Assembly: GCA_016717335.1 (NCBI GenBank)
Contig: JADKFS010000018.1
Span: 303,189 to 367,188 of the forward strand
DNA: 64,000 bases
Source of the DNA: Candidatus Ribeiella danica
GTDB taxonomy: Bacteria > Chloroflexota > Chloroflexia > Chloroflexales > Roseiflexaceae
Direction of reading: 5' to 3'
This document shows positions 7,767 to 16,693 of this stretch, piece after piece. The notes beneath the pieces were generated by a model, which worked only from the letters and a program-made list of their open reading frames with translations, did no database searches and was not told the origin of the DNA. Within the stretch, counting starts at the first letter, position 1; each line of letters opens with the position of its first letter. The position numbers and the translations under genes were made by a program.

Positions 7767-9179
7767 ATGCCCAAGATCACCTTCCTCGGCGCCGGCAGCA
7801 CGATCTTCGCGAAAAACCTGCTGAGCGATATCCTCAGCTTCCCCGAGCTGGCCAAGTCGACCATCAGCCTGTTCGATATCGACCAGGAGCGGCTGAGCAC
7901 ATCGGAGGTCATGGCCCGCAACCTGGCGGCCGGCTTCGTGGCGCGCCCGACGATCGAGGCCACCACCGACCGCCGCCGCGCGCTCGACGGTGCCGACTAC
8001 GCGATCTGCATGATCCAGGTCGCCGGCTACAGGCCCGGCACCGTGACCGACTTCGAGATCCCTAAGAAGTATGGCCTGCGCCAGACGATCGCCGACACGC
8101 TCGGCGTCGGCGGGATCATGCGCGGCCTGCGCACTATCCCGGTGCTGCTGGATATGTGCCGCGATATGGAGGAGCTGTGCCCCGACGTGACCTTCCTGCA
8201 GTACGTCAACCCGATGGCGATGAACTGCTGGGCGATCGGCCGCGCCAGCTCGATCAAGACCGTCGGGCTGTGCCACAGCGTGCAAGGCACCGCCGCCGAG
8301 CTGGCGCGCGACATCGGCGTGCCGTACGACCAGATCAACTACATCTCGGCCGGCATCAACCACATGGCCTTCTACCTGCGCTTCGAGCGCGACGGCCAGG
8401 ACCTCTACCCGCTGATCCGCCAGGTCGCCGCCGAGGGCCGCGTGCCGGACTGGAACCGCGTGCGCTACGAGGCATTCCGCCGGCTGGGCTACTTCGTGAC
8501 CGAGTCGAGCGAGCATTTCAGCGAGTACGTGCCTTGGTTCATCAAGCGCGACCGGCCCGAGCTGATCGAGCGCTTCAACATCCCGCTCGACGAGTACATC
8601 CGGCGCTGCGAGGAGCAGATCGCCGGCTGGGAGGAGATGCGCGCCGCGCTTGAGGACGCCGACCCGGCCGCGTTCGCCCGCTACGAGCAGGAGCGCGTGG
8701 AGGCCAAGCTGCGCGCGCTCGCGGAGACCGACCCGAAGCGGGCCGCGACGCAGCGGCAGGAGTGGGAGAGCCAGCAGAGCGGCCAGGTCGCGCGCCGCTC
8801 GAACGAGTACGGCTCGCTGATCATCCACAGCATCGAGACCGGCACGCCGCGCGTGGTCTACGGCAACGTGCCCAACCGCGGCCTGATCGACAACCTGCCG
8901 CAGGGCTGCTGCGTCGAGGTGCCCTGCCTGGTCGACAAGAACGGCCTGCAGCCGACCAAGATCGGCGCGCTGCCGCCGCAGCTGGCCGCGCTGATGCAGA
9001 CCAACGTGAACGTGCAGGCGCTGACGGTCGAGGCCGCGCTGACCGGCCGGCGCGAGCATATCTACCACGCCGCCATGCTCGACCCGCACACCGCCGCCGA
9101 GCTGGACCTCGACCAGATCTGCGCGCTGGTCGACGACCTGCTCGCCGCGCACGGCGAGTGGCTGCCCGAGTACCGGTAG
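7767..9179 (+). CDS. melA: Alpha-galactosidase, glycoside hydrolase family 4
   Basis: 470 residues, the usual GH4 length. GH4 enzymes cleave glycosides by an NAD+- and Mn2+-dependent redox-elimination mechanism in the cytoplasm; the alpha-galactosidase (MelA/LplD-like) subgroup fits best. Visible marks: N-terminal Rossmann loop ITFLGAGSTIFAKNLL (residues 4-19), metal-ligand motif GLCHSVQGT (about 170-178, Cys binds Mn2+), and GINHMAFYLRF (about 194-205, His ligand). The C-terminal region has GNVPNRGLIDNLPQG and LMQTNVNVQALTVEAAL, typical of the family. The start ATG follows AGAAAGG. It is a single gene flanked by repeats. Substrate (melibiose or raffinose type versus galacturonide) cannot be fixed from sequence alone. 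Confidence 0.9.
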   Translation: MPKITFLGAGSTIFAKNLLSDILSFPELAKSTISLFDIDQERLSTSEVMARNLAAGFVARPTIEATTDRRRALDGADYAICMIQVAGYRPGTVTDFEIPKKYGLRQTIADTLGVGGIMRGLRTIPVLLDMCRDMEELCPDVTFLQYVNPMAMNCWAIGRASSIKTVGLCHSVQGTAAELARDIGVPYDQINYISAGINHMAFYLRFERDGQDLYPLIRQVAAEGRVPDWNRVRYEAFRRLGYFVTESSEHFSEYVPWFIKRDRPELIERFNIPLDEYIRRCEEQIAGWEEMRAALEDADPAAFARYEQERVEAKLRALAETDPKRAATQRQEWESQQSGQVARRSNEYGSLIIHSIETGTPRVVYGNVPNRGLIDNLPQGCCVEVPCLVDKNGLQPTKIGALPPQLAALMQTNVNVQALTVEAALTGRREHIYHAAMLDPHTAAELDLDQICALVDDLLAAHGEWLPEYR

Positions 9180-9244
9180 GAATCAGGGGTCAGGGGTCAG
9201 GCATTCCTGGCGGCCAGATGCTTGCCCTGCGTGGCAAAACGATA

Positions 9245-9271
9245 CCCCCCTCTCCCGGCGGGAGAGGGGGG
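9245..9271. terminator. Hairpin terminator 2 (convergent junction)
   Basis: Perfect 13-bp arms CCCCCCTCTCCCG/CGGGAGAGGGGGG with a 1-base loop, between the GH4 stop and the thiolase stop. It corresponds to the left hairpin of the composite elements without the variable palindrome. TCAGGGG repeats lie at 9184-9203. Confidence 0.75.
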
Positions 9272-9295
9272 CAGGGGGGTGAGGGCGAGACAGAT

Positions 9296-10474
9296 CTAAT
9301 CTAGCATCTCGATGATGCCGGCCGCGCCCTGGCCGCCGCCGACGCACATCGTCACCAGGCCGTAGCGCCCGCCGGTCCGCTGCAGCTCGTGCAGGATCTG
9401 CACGGTCAGCTTGGCGCCCGAGCAGCCGAGCGGGTGGCCGAGCGCGATCGCGCCGCCGTTGACGTTGACCTTCTGCTCGTCCATCTCGAGCGCGCGGATC
9501 ACGGCGATCGCCTGGGCAGCGAAGGCCTCGTTCAGCTCGATCAGGTCGATCTGGTCCAGCGTCAGGCCGGCCAGCCGCAGCGCCTTCGGCACCGCGGCGA
9601 CCGGGCCGATGCCCATGATCTCGGGCGGCACCCCGCCGACCGCGAACGAGACGAAGCGCGCCAGCGGCTTGAGGCCGAGCGCCTCGGCCCTCTCGCGGCT
9701 CATCACCACCACCGCCGCCGCGCCGTCGCTGGTCTGCGAGGAGTTGCCGGCGGTGACGGTGCCCTTGGCGGCGAACACCGGCTTGAGCTTCGCCAGCGCG
9801 GCCGCGCTGGTGTCGCGGCGCGGGCCCTCGTCGGTGTCGAACGTCGCCGTCGCTCGCCGCAGCTCGCCGCCCTCGAACCAGACGTTCTCAGTCTCGACCG
9901 GCACGATCTCGGCTTTGAACTTGCCGGCCTCGATCGCCGCCGCGGCGCGCTGGTGCGAGCGCAGCGCGAAGGCGTCCTGGTCCTCGCGGCTGACGCCGTA
10001 CTTCTTCGCGACATTCTCGGCGGTCAGGCCCATGCCCAGGTAGACGTCCGGGTTGATGTCGGCCATGGTCGGGTTCGGCGCGAAGTGGTGGCCGGTCATC
10101 GGCACCAGGCTCATGCTCTCCGACCCGCCGGCCACCAGCACGTCGGCCATGCCCGAGACGATCTGCTGGGCCGCCAGCGCGATCGTCTGCAGGCCCGACG
10201 CGCAGAAGCGGTTGACCGTCTGGCCGGGGACCTCCACCGGAAGGCCGGCCCGCAGCGCCGCCACGCGGCCCATGTTCAGCCCCTGCTCGGCCTCGGGCAT
10301 CGCGCAGCCCAGGATGACATCCTCGATCTCCTTGGGGTCCAGCCCCGGCGCGCGCTCGAGCGCCGCCTTGATCGCCGTCGCGGCCAGGTCGACCGTGTGC
10401 ACGTTGCGGAGCGCCCCGCGGCCCGACTTGCCGACGGCGGTGCGCGCCGCCGAGACTATGACTGCTTCTCGCAT
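9296..10474 (-). CDS. fadA: Acetyl-CoA acyltransferase (thiolase)
   Basis: 392 residues. Performs the thiolytic cleavage that ends each beta-oxidation turn (3-ketoacyl-CoA + CoA to acetyl-CoA + shortened acyl-CoA). All thiolase signatures are present: nucleophile Cys in VNRFCASGLQTIAL (about residue 90), NGGAIALGHPLGCSGAK with the catalytic His (about 348), and the proton-donor Cys in MCVGGGQGAAG (about 378). ATG 10474 has AGGAG 7 nt upstream. It lies 105 bp after the FadN-type gene, with two period-7 arrays in the spacer, and is the last gene of the minus-strand lipid cluster. Degradative FadA-type is inferred from neighbours; a biosynthetic acetoacetyl-CoA role cannot be excluded. Confidence 0.93.
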   Translation of the reverse strand: MREAVIVSAARTAVGKSGRGALRNVHTVDLAATAIKAALERAPGLDPKEIEDVILGCAMPEAEQGLNMGRVAALRAGLPVEVPGQTVNRFCASGLQTIALAAQQIVSGMADVLVAGGSESMSLVPMTGHHFAPNPTMADINPDVYLGMGLTAENVAKKYGVSREDQDAFALRSHQRAAAAIEAGKFKAEIVPVETENVWFEGGELRRATATFDTDEGPRRDTSAAALAKLKPVFAAKGTVTAGNSSQTSDGAAAVVVMSRERAEALGLKPLARFVSFAVGGVPPEIMGIGPVAAVPKALRLAGLTLDQIDLIELNEAFAAQAIAVIRALEMDEQKVNVNGGAIALGHPLGCSGAKLTVQILHELQRTGGRYGLVTMCVGGGQGAAGIIEMLD

Positions 10475-10487
10475 ATCTGTAGCTCCT

Positions 10488-10515
10488 AGTAGCCAGTAGC
10501 CAGTAGTCAGTAGTC
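10488..10515. repeat. Period-7 array (AGTAGCC/AGTAGTC x4)
   Basis: AGTAGCC x2, AGTAGTC x2, 14 bp upstream of the thiolase start. Confidence 0.8.
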
Positions 10516-10546
10516 AGTACCGTTGAACTGCAATGAAAGCCGTGGT

Positions 10547-10574
10547 ACTGACTACTGATATCTGACTACTGATG
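10547..10574. repeat. Period-7 array (ACTGACT x4)
   Basis: ACTGACT, ACTGATA, TCTGACT, ACTGATG. It lies 5 bp beyond the stop codon of the FadN-type gene and is the reverse-complement word family of the neighbouring array. Confidence 0.8.
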
Positions 10575-10579
10575 TCTGC

Positions 10580-13004
10580 TCAATTCCGGAGCGGCTTCCC
10601 GCTCTGCAGCATGGCCATGATCCGCTCCTGGGTCTTCGGCTCGACCGCCAGCTTGAGGCTCTGCTCCCACTCAAGGTCGAGGATGTACTGCTCGGTGACC
10701 CACTGCGGGCTCGACAGGTCGCCGCCGCACAGGATCCAGCCGAGCGCCTTGGCGACCTTCACGTCGTGCTCGCTAGCGAAGCCGGCCACCCGCATGGCGT
10801 GCAGGCTGGCGTTGATCGCGCCAATGCCGCGCTTGCCGATCGCGTAGATCGGCTCGCCGCCGGGCGGCGGCGGGGTGTAGCCCTCGGCGACCATATTCAG
10901 CACGGCCTGCTTGGCCTCGCCGATCAGCTGCTCCTTGTTCATCACGATCTTGTCGTCGTCGTCGAGGTAGCCCAGGCTGCGCGACTGCTCGGCGCTCTCG
11001 CCGACCTTCGCCAGCGCGACCGTCTCGAAGGTCTGCTGCAGGTACGGCAGCGCGTCGGCGCCCTGGGTCTTCATGTGCGGCGAGACGCGCCGGCGCAGCA
11101 CTTCTTTGCAGCCGCCCCAGCCGGGGATGATGCCGAGCCCGACCTCGACCAGGCCCATGTAGGTCTCGGCCGAGGCGACCCGCCGCGCCGCCGCGAGCGA
11201 GATCTCGACCCCGCCGCCCAGCACCCGACCGTAGGGCGCGGCGACGATCGGCTTGGGGCACAGCCGGAAGTCTTCGAACAGCTGCTGCGTGCCCTGGATG
11301 AACGCGCGCGTCTGCTCGTGCTGGCCGCTGGCGATCCCCATCATCGTGACGGCCAGGTTCGCGCCGATCGCGAAGTCGGTGGCCTGGTTGCCGATCACCA
11401 TGCCGGCCCACTGGTCCTGCTGGAGCAGTTCCAGCGCGCGGCGGCCCATATCTTTGATCAGCGGGTCGATCGCGTTGACCTTGGAGTGGAACTCCAGGCA
11501 CAGCACGCCGTCGCCCAGGTCGATCAGGCTGGCGCTAGGGTTGCGCTCGACCTCCTTGCCCAGCGCGCGCAGGTCGTCCAGCACGATCGTGCCGGCCGGC
11601 CGCTCGATCGGCGCGTAGGCGCTGGTCGCCGGGCTGTAGGCGCCGACCACGCGCTTGCCGTCGTACTGGTAGAACGACTCGGCGCCGCCCGCCAGCATCT
11701 GCTCGACCCACGGCGCCACCGCCAGGCCGTGCTCCTTCATCATGCCGACGGTCTTGCGCACGCCCAGCGCGTCCCAGGTCTCGAACGGCCCGAGCTGCTG
11801 AGCGAAGCCCCAGCGCATCGCGCTGTCGACATCCGCGATCCGGTCGCTGATCTCGGGGACGCGCCGCGCGCTATAGGCCAGGATGCGCAGCGTCGTCTCG
11901 CGCAGGAACTGGCCGGCGCGGTCCACGTCGGCGTTGTCGACGATGAAGCGCAGCCGCTCGCGCAGGTCCTCGATCTTGCGGGCCTTGCCGACCAGCTCGA
12001 AGCGCGGCTTCTTGGCCGGCTCGTGCTGCATCGTCTGGACGTTCAGCGGCCAGAACTCCTTGCCGGCCGCGCCCTTCTCAGTCTTGTAGAAGCCGACGCC
12101 GGCCTTGTTGCCGAGCCAGCCCTGCTTGCCCATCTGCTCGAGCGCCGGCGGGACGCGGAACACCTCGCGCTCCTCGTCCTCGGGCACGGCGTTGTACAGG
12201 GTTGGCGCTGACGTGGTTGGCGATGTCGAGCCCGACCAGGTCGATCAGCCGGAACGTGCCGGTCTTCGGGTTGCCGATCAGCTCGCCGGTCAGGCTGTCG
12301 ACCTCCTCGACGCTGTAGCCGTGCTCCAGCGCGTAGAGGATGCGCGTCTGCATGCTATAGGTGCCGATCCGGTTGGCGATGAAGTTCGGGCGATCCTTAG
12401 CCTGGACGACGCCCTTGCCGAGCTCGTAGTAGGCGAAGTCCGAGATCGCCTTCAGCACCTCCGGCGCGGTGTCGGGCGTCGGGATGACCTCCAGCAGGTA
12501 CATGTAGCGCGGCGGGTTGAAGAAGTGCGTGCCGAGGAAGTGCTGGCGGAACTCGTCCGAGCGGCCCTGGGCGATCGCGGCGATCGGGATGCCGCTGGTG
12601 TTCGAGGAGACGATGCTGCCGGGCTTGCGGGTCTGCTCGATCCGCTCCATCAGCGCGCGCTTCGGCTCGAGCTGCTCGACGATCACCTCGACGATCCAGT
12701 CGGCGTCGGCGATCAAGCCCAGGTCGTCGGTCAGGTTGCCGATCGTCACCTGCGCGGCGCGCTCGGGCGTGAAGAACGCGGCCGGTCGGGCCTTCTTGAC
12801 TCGGTCGAACAGCATGGTGACGATCCGGTTGCGCACGGCTTTCGACTCGAGCTTCAGCCCCTTGGCCTGCTCCTCGGGCGTCAGCTCGGTCGGCGCGATG
12901 TCGAGCAGCACCACCTGCAGCCCGGCATTGGCGCAGTGCGCCGCGATGCCGCCGCCCATCGTGCCCGCGCCGATCACGGCGACTTTCTTGATTGGCTGGG
13001 TCAT
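10580..13004 (-). CDS. fadN: 3-hydroxyacyl-CoA dehydrogenase / enoyl-CoA hydratase (FadN type), one frameshift
   Basis: About 807 residues once corrected. It hydrates trans-2-enoyl-CoA and oxidises 3-hydroxyacyl-CoA. Order is dehydrogenase first (KKVAVIGAGTMGGGIAAH NAD loop, SNTSGIPIAAIA, GTHFFNPPRYMYLLE, DRPNFIANRIGTY), then crotonase (LCLEFHSKVNAID, FAIGANLAV oxyanion loop, GRVLGGGVEISLAAARR, GLVEVGLGIIPGWGG); this is the Bacillus FadN order, reversed from FadB. ATG 13004 has AAAGGAG 7 nt upstream. The reading frame breaks near 12200: codons for ..SANLYNAVPEDEERE.. read through only if one C is removed from a CCC run. The single-base homopolymer difference suggests sequencing error or a very recent mutation. 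Neighbours: GNAT gene upstream, thiolase downstream. Confidence 0.88.
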
Positions 13005-13043
13005 ACTATCTCCTTTGATGGCTCCCAATGTGATGTTGGTAAT

Positions 13044-13952
13044 CTATCCGCGTGAATCTGCGTTATCCGCGGATTCTGAGATGTTAACGCGGTAGTAATC
13101 GAACGTCGCCACTGCCTCGAAGCCGAACGAGCGATACAGCCCGAGCGCGGGGGTGTTGTCCTGCTCGACCTCCAGGAACACCGGCTCTGGCTGCGCGGCG
13201 CTGATGCCGGCGATCATGTGCGCCAGGATCTGCCGGCCATAGCCGCGCCCGCGGTACTCGGGGCGCACGACGAAGCCGTAGATGTACGGGCGCTGGTCGA
13301 GAATCTGGAGGTTGGCCGTCCCCACGGCTGTCTCGCCGAGCCGCGCGATGTAGTAGGTGTAGGTGGGCCGGCGCATGTTGTCGGCGATGTGCTGGGCGAA
13401 GCCGGTGGCCTGCAGACCCATGTCCTCGGCCAGGACCGCCGCGATGTCGGCCGCGTCCTCCGGCCCGGCCCGCGTGATGCTCAGCTCGGTCGCGGGCGCC
13501 TCGGCCGCGCCGGGCGTGTCGAGGCGCATCTTGTGCTCGGAGAACTGGTACGTCGCGCCGATCGATTCGAGGAATGCTTTGGCGGGCTGCGAGCGGCGAT
13601 CGCAGTAGAAGACGATCGCCGGCGTGGCGTTGCGCCGGCACTCTGATTTAGCCGCCTCGACCAGCGCGCCGAAGACGCCGCGGCGCCGGTGCGCCGGGTG
13701 GACCATACCGGTCGCCTCGGCATCCTCGTCGCCCACGCCCTCGATCGTCAGGAAGCCGACCAGCTCGCCGTCGACGTAGTGCAGAAAGTCGTTGGCCGTC
13801 TCGCCCGATCGCGACTGCAGCACCTCCCAGAGCAGGCGCAGGTCGAGCTCGTCGCGCTGCAGGCAGGCGTCCGCCAATACCCTGATCTCGGCGATCTCGC
13901 CTTCGGTGAGCGTCTGCCTGGGGTAGATTCCCGTTCTGGGTGCGTCAGTCAC
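13044..13952 (-). CDS. Tandem-GNAT N-acetyltransferase
   Basis: 302 residues with two GNAT folds. The first (about 1-150) has GMVHPAHRRRGVFGALVEAA, the second (about 160-295) has GFVVRPEYRGRGYGRQILAH, both with the R/Q-x-x-G-x-G/A acetyl-CoA pyrophosphate loop (degenerate in the first). Two-domain GNATs include mycothiol synthase (MshD) and many uncharacterised proteins; the acceptor here is unknown. GTG start 13952 follows GAGGAG. The last residues (ESADNADSRG) are encoded by short repeats (ATCCGCG words), and the stop is 39 bp before the FadN start. Co-directional with the lipid genes, so probably co-transcribed, without evident metabolic link. Confidence 0.82.
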   Translation of the reverse strand: MTDAPRTGIYPRQTLTEGEIAEIRVLADACLQRDELDLRLLWEVLQSRSGETANDFLHYVDGELVGFLTIEGVGDEDAEATGMVHPAHRRRGVFGALVEAAKSECRRNATPAIVFYCDRRSQPAKAFLESIGATYQFSEHKMRLDTPGAAEAPATELSITRAGPEDAADIAAVLAEDMGLQATGFAQHIADNMRRPTYTYYIARLGETAVGTANLQILDQRPYIYGFVVRPEYRGRGYGRQILAHMIAGISAAQPEPVFLEVEQDNTPALGLYRSFGFEAVATFDYYRVNISESADNADSRG

Positions 13953-14030
13953 TCATCTCTCCTCAGATCAAAGCCAGCGACATAGGACATTCGGGTATCG
14001 ACATCCGTGAAACGTGATCAGATGTGCGCC

Positions 14031-15209
14031 TCACGCCTTGTCTTCGCATTCAAACTCACCCGCCAGCCGCAGCACCTCCCGCGCCACGTCGCGCGCCGCG
14101 TTGGGCTTGCCGAGGGTGCTTGCGGCCCGGCCCATCGCCGCGAGCCGCGGCCGGTCGGCCAGCAGCGGCGCCAGCTCGGCGACCAGGCGCGGCCCGCTCA
14201 GCTCGGCCTGCGGGATGATCGTCGCCGCGCCGGCCGCCGCGCAGGCCCTGGCGTTGCGGGTCTGCTCGTCGCCGCCGGTCGGCACCAGCGGGATGTACAG
14301 CGCCGGCTTGCCGAGCACGCAGATCTCGGCCAGCGTGCCTGCCCCGGCCCGCCCGACCACCAGGTCGGCCAGCGCGAAGACGTGCCGGATCTCGTCGCCG
14401 ACGAAGCGCGTGAGATGGTAGCGCCGGCGCAGCTCGGCCGGCAGCTGAGCGGACGCGCGCGCCAGCCGGTCGTAGTCCTGCTCCTCGCCCGCCGGCTGCT
14501 GGCCGCACTGGTGGATCACCCGGCTCAGCGCCAGCAGCTCGGGCAGCGCCGCCTCGACCGCCCGGTTGATAATCCGCGCGCCCTGGCTGCCGCCGGTCAC
14601 GTAGATCACCGGCAGGCCATCGTCGTCGTGCGAGAAGCCGGCCAGCCGGATCGCCTCGGCCCGGTCGCCGCCAAAGATCTGCGGCCGCACGGGGTTGCCG
14701 GTCACGATCGCCCTGCGGCGCAGGCGCGGCGGCAGCTCGGCCGCGGCGCTCTCGAACGAGAGCGCGATCGTCGTCGCGAGGCGGGCCGTGATGCGGTTGG
14801 CCAGCCCGATCTGCACAGTCTGCTCGTGGGTCAGCACGGGCACGCGCTGCAACCAGGCCGCCACCACCGGCGGCACGCCGACGTACCCGCCAGTGCTGAG
14901 CAGCACATCGGGCCGGAAGCGGCGCACCTCCGCGAGCGCCTGCCCCACGCCGAGCGGTATGCGCAGCATGTCGGTCAGGTTCTCCAGGTCGAAGTAGCGC
15001 CGCAGCTTGCCGGTCGCGATCCCCACGAAGTCGACGCCGGCCGCCTCGACCAGCCGCCGCTCGATGCCGCGCCGCCCGCCAATGTAGCGCAGGCGCGGCT
15101 GCCAGCCGGCCCCCTGCGCTAGCTCGCGCAGCACGCTGATGATCGCCAGGGCCGGGCTGACGTGCCCGCTGCTCCCGCCGCCGGTGACCATGATCTTGAT
15201 CGTTCGCAT
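14031..15209 (-). CDS. murG: UDP-GlcNAc:lipid I N-acetylglucosaminyltransferase MurG (or close homologue)
   Basis: 392 residues, GT28/GT-B fold. MurG transfers GlcNAc to undecaprenyl-PP-MurNAc-pentapeptide on the inner face of the membrane. Marks: N-terminal IMVTGGGSSGHVSPALAI (glycine-rich loop 1), LLSTGGYVGVPPVVAAW, the acceptor-site THEQ in VLTHEQTVQIGLANR, VIYVTGGSQGARIINRAV, and the donor-binding GRAGAGTLAEICVLGKPALYIPL. Length matches the family. It sits between an acyl-CoA dehydrogenase and a GNAT gene, away from other mur genes. Such stand-alone MurG homologues may make other polyprenyl-linked glycans, so the peptidoglycan role is likely but not certain. Confidence 0.85.
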   Translation of the reverse strand: MRTIKIMVTGGGSSGHVSPALAIISVLRELAQGAGWQPRLRYIGGRRGIERRLVEAAGVDFVGIATGKLRRYFDLENLTDMLRIPLGVGQALAEVRRFRPDVLLSTGGYVGVPPVVAAWLQRVPVLTHEQTVQIGLANRITARLATTIALSFESAAAELPPRLRRRAIVTGNPVRPQIFGGDRAEAIRLAGFSHDDDGLPVIYVTGGSQGARIINRAVEAALPELLALSRVIHQCGQQPAGEEQDYDRLARASAQLPAELRRRYHLTRFVGDEIRHVFALADLVVGRAGAGTLAEICVLGKPALYIPLVPTGGDEQTRNARACAAAGAATIIPQAELSGPRLVAELAPLLADRPRLAAMGRAASTLGKPNAARDVAREVLRLAGEFECEDKA

Positions 15210-15236
15210 GCCACCAATTCTACCACCATGCCGGGG

Positions 15237-15298
15237 CCAGGGGCTAGGGGTTAGGGATTTGGGGCTGATCTACCGAACCCAAGCCCCAAGCCCCAAGT
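15237..15298. repeat. Period-7 arrays (CTAGGGG x4 and CCCAAGC x3)
   Basis: 15237-15264: CCAGGGG, CTAGGGG, TTAGGGA, TTTGGGG. 15278-15298: CCCAAGC, CCCAAGC, CCCAAGT. They fill the spacer between the acyl-CoA dehydrogenase stop (15303) and the murG start. Confidence 0.8.
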
Positions 15299-15302
15299 CC
15301 CT

Positions 15303-16562
15303 CTACCGGAGCTCCTTGCTGCTGTAGCCCAGCAGGCGCCGCGCCACGACCAGCCGGTTGATCTGGCCGGTGCCCTCGTAAATGTCGTTGATGCGGGCGT
15401 CGCGCATCCACTTCTCGACCAGCAGCTTGCAGGAGTAGCCGTCCGGCCCGAGCAGCTCGACCGCCTTCTGGGCCACGAAGTTGGCCACCGCGCCGGCCTT
15501 GACCTTGCACATCGAGGCCTCGAGCGTGTTCTCCTCGCCGGCGTCCATCTTGGCGGCCGCGCGCAGCGTGAGCAACCAGGCCGCGCGGTGCTGCGCCTCC
15601 ATGTGCAGGAGGTCGCGCTCGATCGCCGTCTGCTGGTGCAGCGGGGCGCCGTAGCGCACCTTGACGCCGCGGTCCTTCAGGTACTTGGCGGTGAACTCGA
15701 GCGTCGCGCGCGTGATGCCGATCGCCCCGGCGGCCACGGCCGGCCGGGTGGCGTCGAAGGTCTTCATGGCGCCGCGGAAGCCCTTGCCGCCGGTGTGGCC
15801 CTCCTCGCGCGACACCTCCGCGCTGCCCAGGATGTTGTCGTAGGGGATGCGGCAGTCCTGGAACACGATCGCGGCGGTGTCGGAGGCGCGGATGCCGTGC
15901 TTGTGCTCCAGCTTGGCCACGGTCATGCCCGGCGTGCCCGCCTCGACCACGAACGACTTCATGCCGGCGCGGCCGGCCGACGAGTCGACGGTGGCCCAGA
16001 CCACGATGAAGCCCTTCGACTCCTTGCCGGCCATCAGGCCGCTGGTGACGAAGATCTTCTCGCCGTTGAGGATCCACTCCTTGCCGTCGTCGGACAGGCG
16101 CGCGTTGGTGCGGATCGAGGCGGTGTCGGAGCCGGCCTGCGGCTCGGTCATCGCCATGGCGCCCCACTTGGGCTCGCCCTCGGCGAAGCGCTTGAGGAAG
16201 CGCTCCTTCTGCTCGGGTGTGCCGGCCGCCGCGACGGCCGCGCCGCCGAGCGCGCCGCCGGGCGTCGACAGGTACAGGCCGGCGTCGCCCCATGAGAGCG
16301 CCTCGACGGTGTGGATCAGCATCAGGTTGTGGATGCGCGGCTTCTTATCGCCAGAGCTGCTCTTCTCGCTGGCCGACGGCGCGGCCAGGGTTTGCCCGCC
16401 CTGCGCCCGCACGGTCTGCCAGATCATATTGATATAGTCCCACGGGCGCTCGCCCTCGTGCTCGTCGTAGTAGCGGGCGACCGGCCGCATGACCTGCTCG
16501 CCCAGCATCGTGAGCAGCTGGCTCTGGCGCTCGATCGGGGTGGGAAGCTCGAAATCGATCAT
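15303..16562 (-). CDS. Acyl-CoA dehydrogenase, catalytic subunit-like
   Basis: 419 residues. FAD-dependent alpha,beta-dehydrogenation of acyl-CoA. FAD and substrate signatures are present (WGAMAMTEPQAGSDTASI, ILNGEKIFVTSG, EHKHGIRASDTA) and the catalytic base is present in DIYEGTGQINRLVVARR near the C-terminus. The N-terminal half (IHNLMLIHTVEALSWGDAGL..) is like the mycobacterial FadE23 group. ATG 16562 has AAGGGAG upstream. It follows a second, shorter acyl-CoA dehydrogenase gene that lacks the catalytic Glu, an arrangement seen in actinobacterial alpha2beta2 acyl-CoA dehydrogenases. Chain-length or sterol specificity cannot be read from sequence. Confidence 0.9.
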   Translation of the reverse strand: MIDFELPTPIERQSQLLTMLGEQVMRPVARYYDEHEGERPWDYINMIWQTVRAQGGQTLAAPSASEKSSSGDKKPRIHNLMLIHTVEALSWGDAGLYLSTPGGALGGAAVAAAGTPEQKERFLKRFAEGEPKWGAMAMTEPQAGSDTASIRTNARLSDDGKEWILNGEKIFVTSGLMAGKESKGFIVVWATVDSSAGRAGMKSFVVEAGTPGMTVAKLEHKHGIRASDTAAIVFQDCRIPYDNILGSAEVSREEGHTGGKGFRGAMKTFDATRPAVAAGAIGITRATLEFTAKYLKDRGVKVRYGAPLHQQTAIERDLLHMEAQHRAAWLLTLRAAAKMDAGEENTLEASMCKVKAGAVANFVAQKAVELLGPDGYSCKLLVEKWMRDARINDIYEGTGQINRLVVARRLLGYSSKELR

Positions 16563-16578
16563 GTCTATACTCCCTTAG

Positions 16579-16606
16579 AGTAGTCAGTAGTCAGTAGTCA
16601 GTAGTC
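16579..16606. repeat. Period-7 array (AGTAGTC x4)
   Basis: Four identical AGTAGTC units between the two acyl-CoA dehydrogenase genes, 17 bp upstream of the downstream gene's start. Confidence 0.85.
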
Positions 16607-16662
16607 AGAATGCCGCCGATTTGCGATGTACTTGGCATTGATTCTCGCTGCTACACGTCGGT

Positions 16663-16693
16663 ACTGACATCTGACGACTGACATCTGACGACT
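16663..16693. repeat. Period-14 (2x7) array overlapping a stop codon
   Basis: Two copies of ACTGACATCTGACG followed by ACT. The last bases belong to the stop codon (16692-16694) of the upstream acyl-CoA dehydrogenase. Confidence 0.8.
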
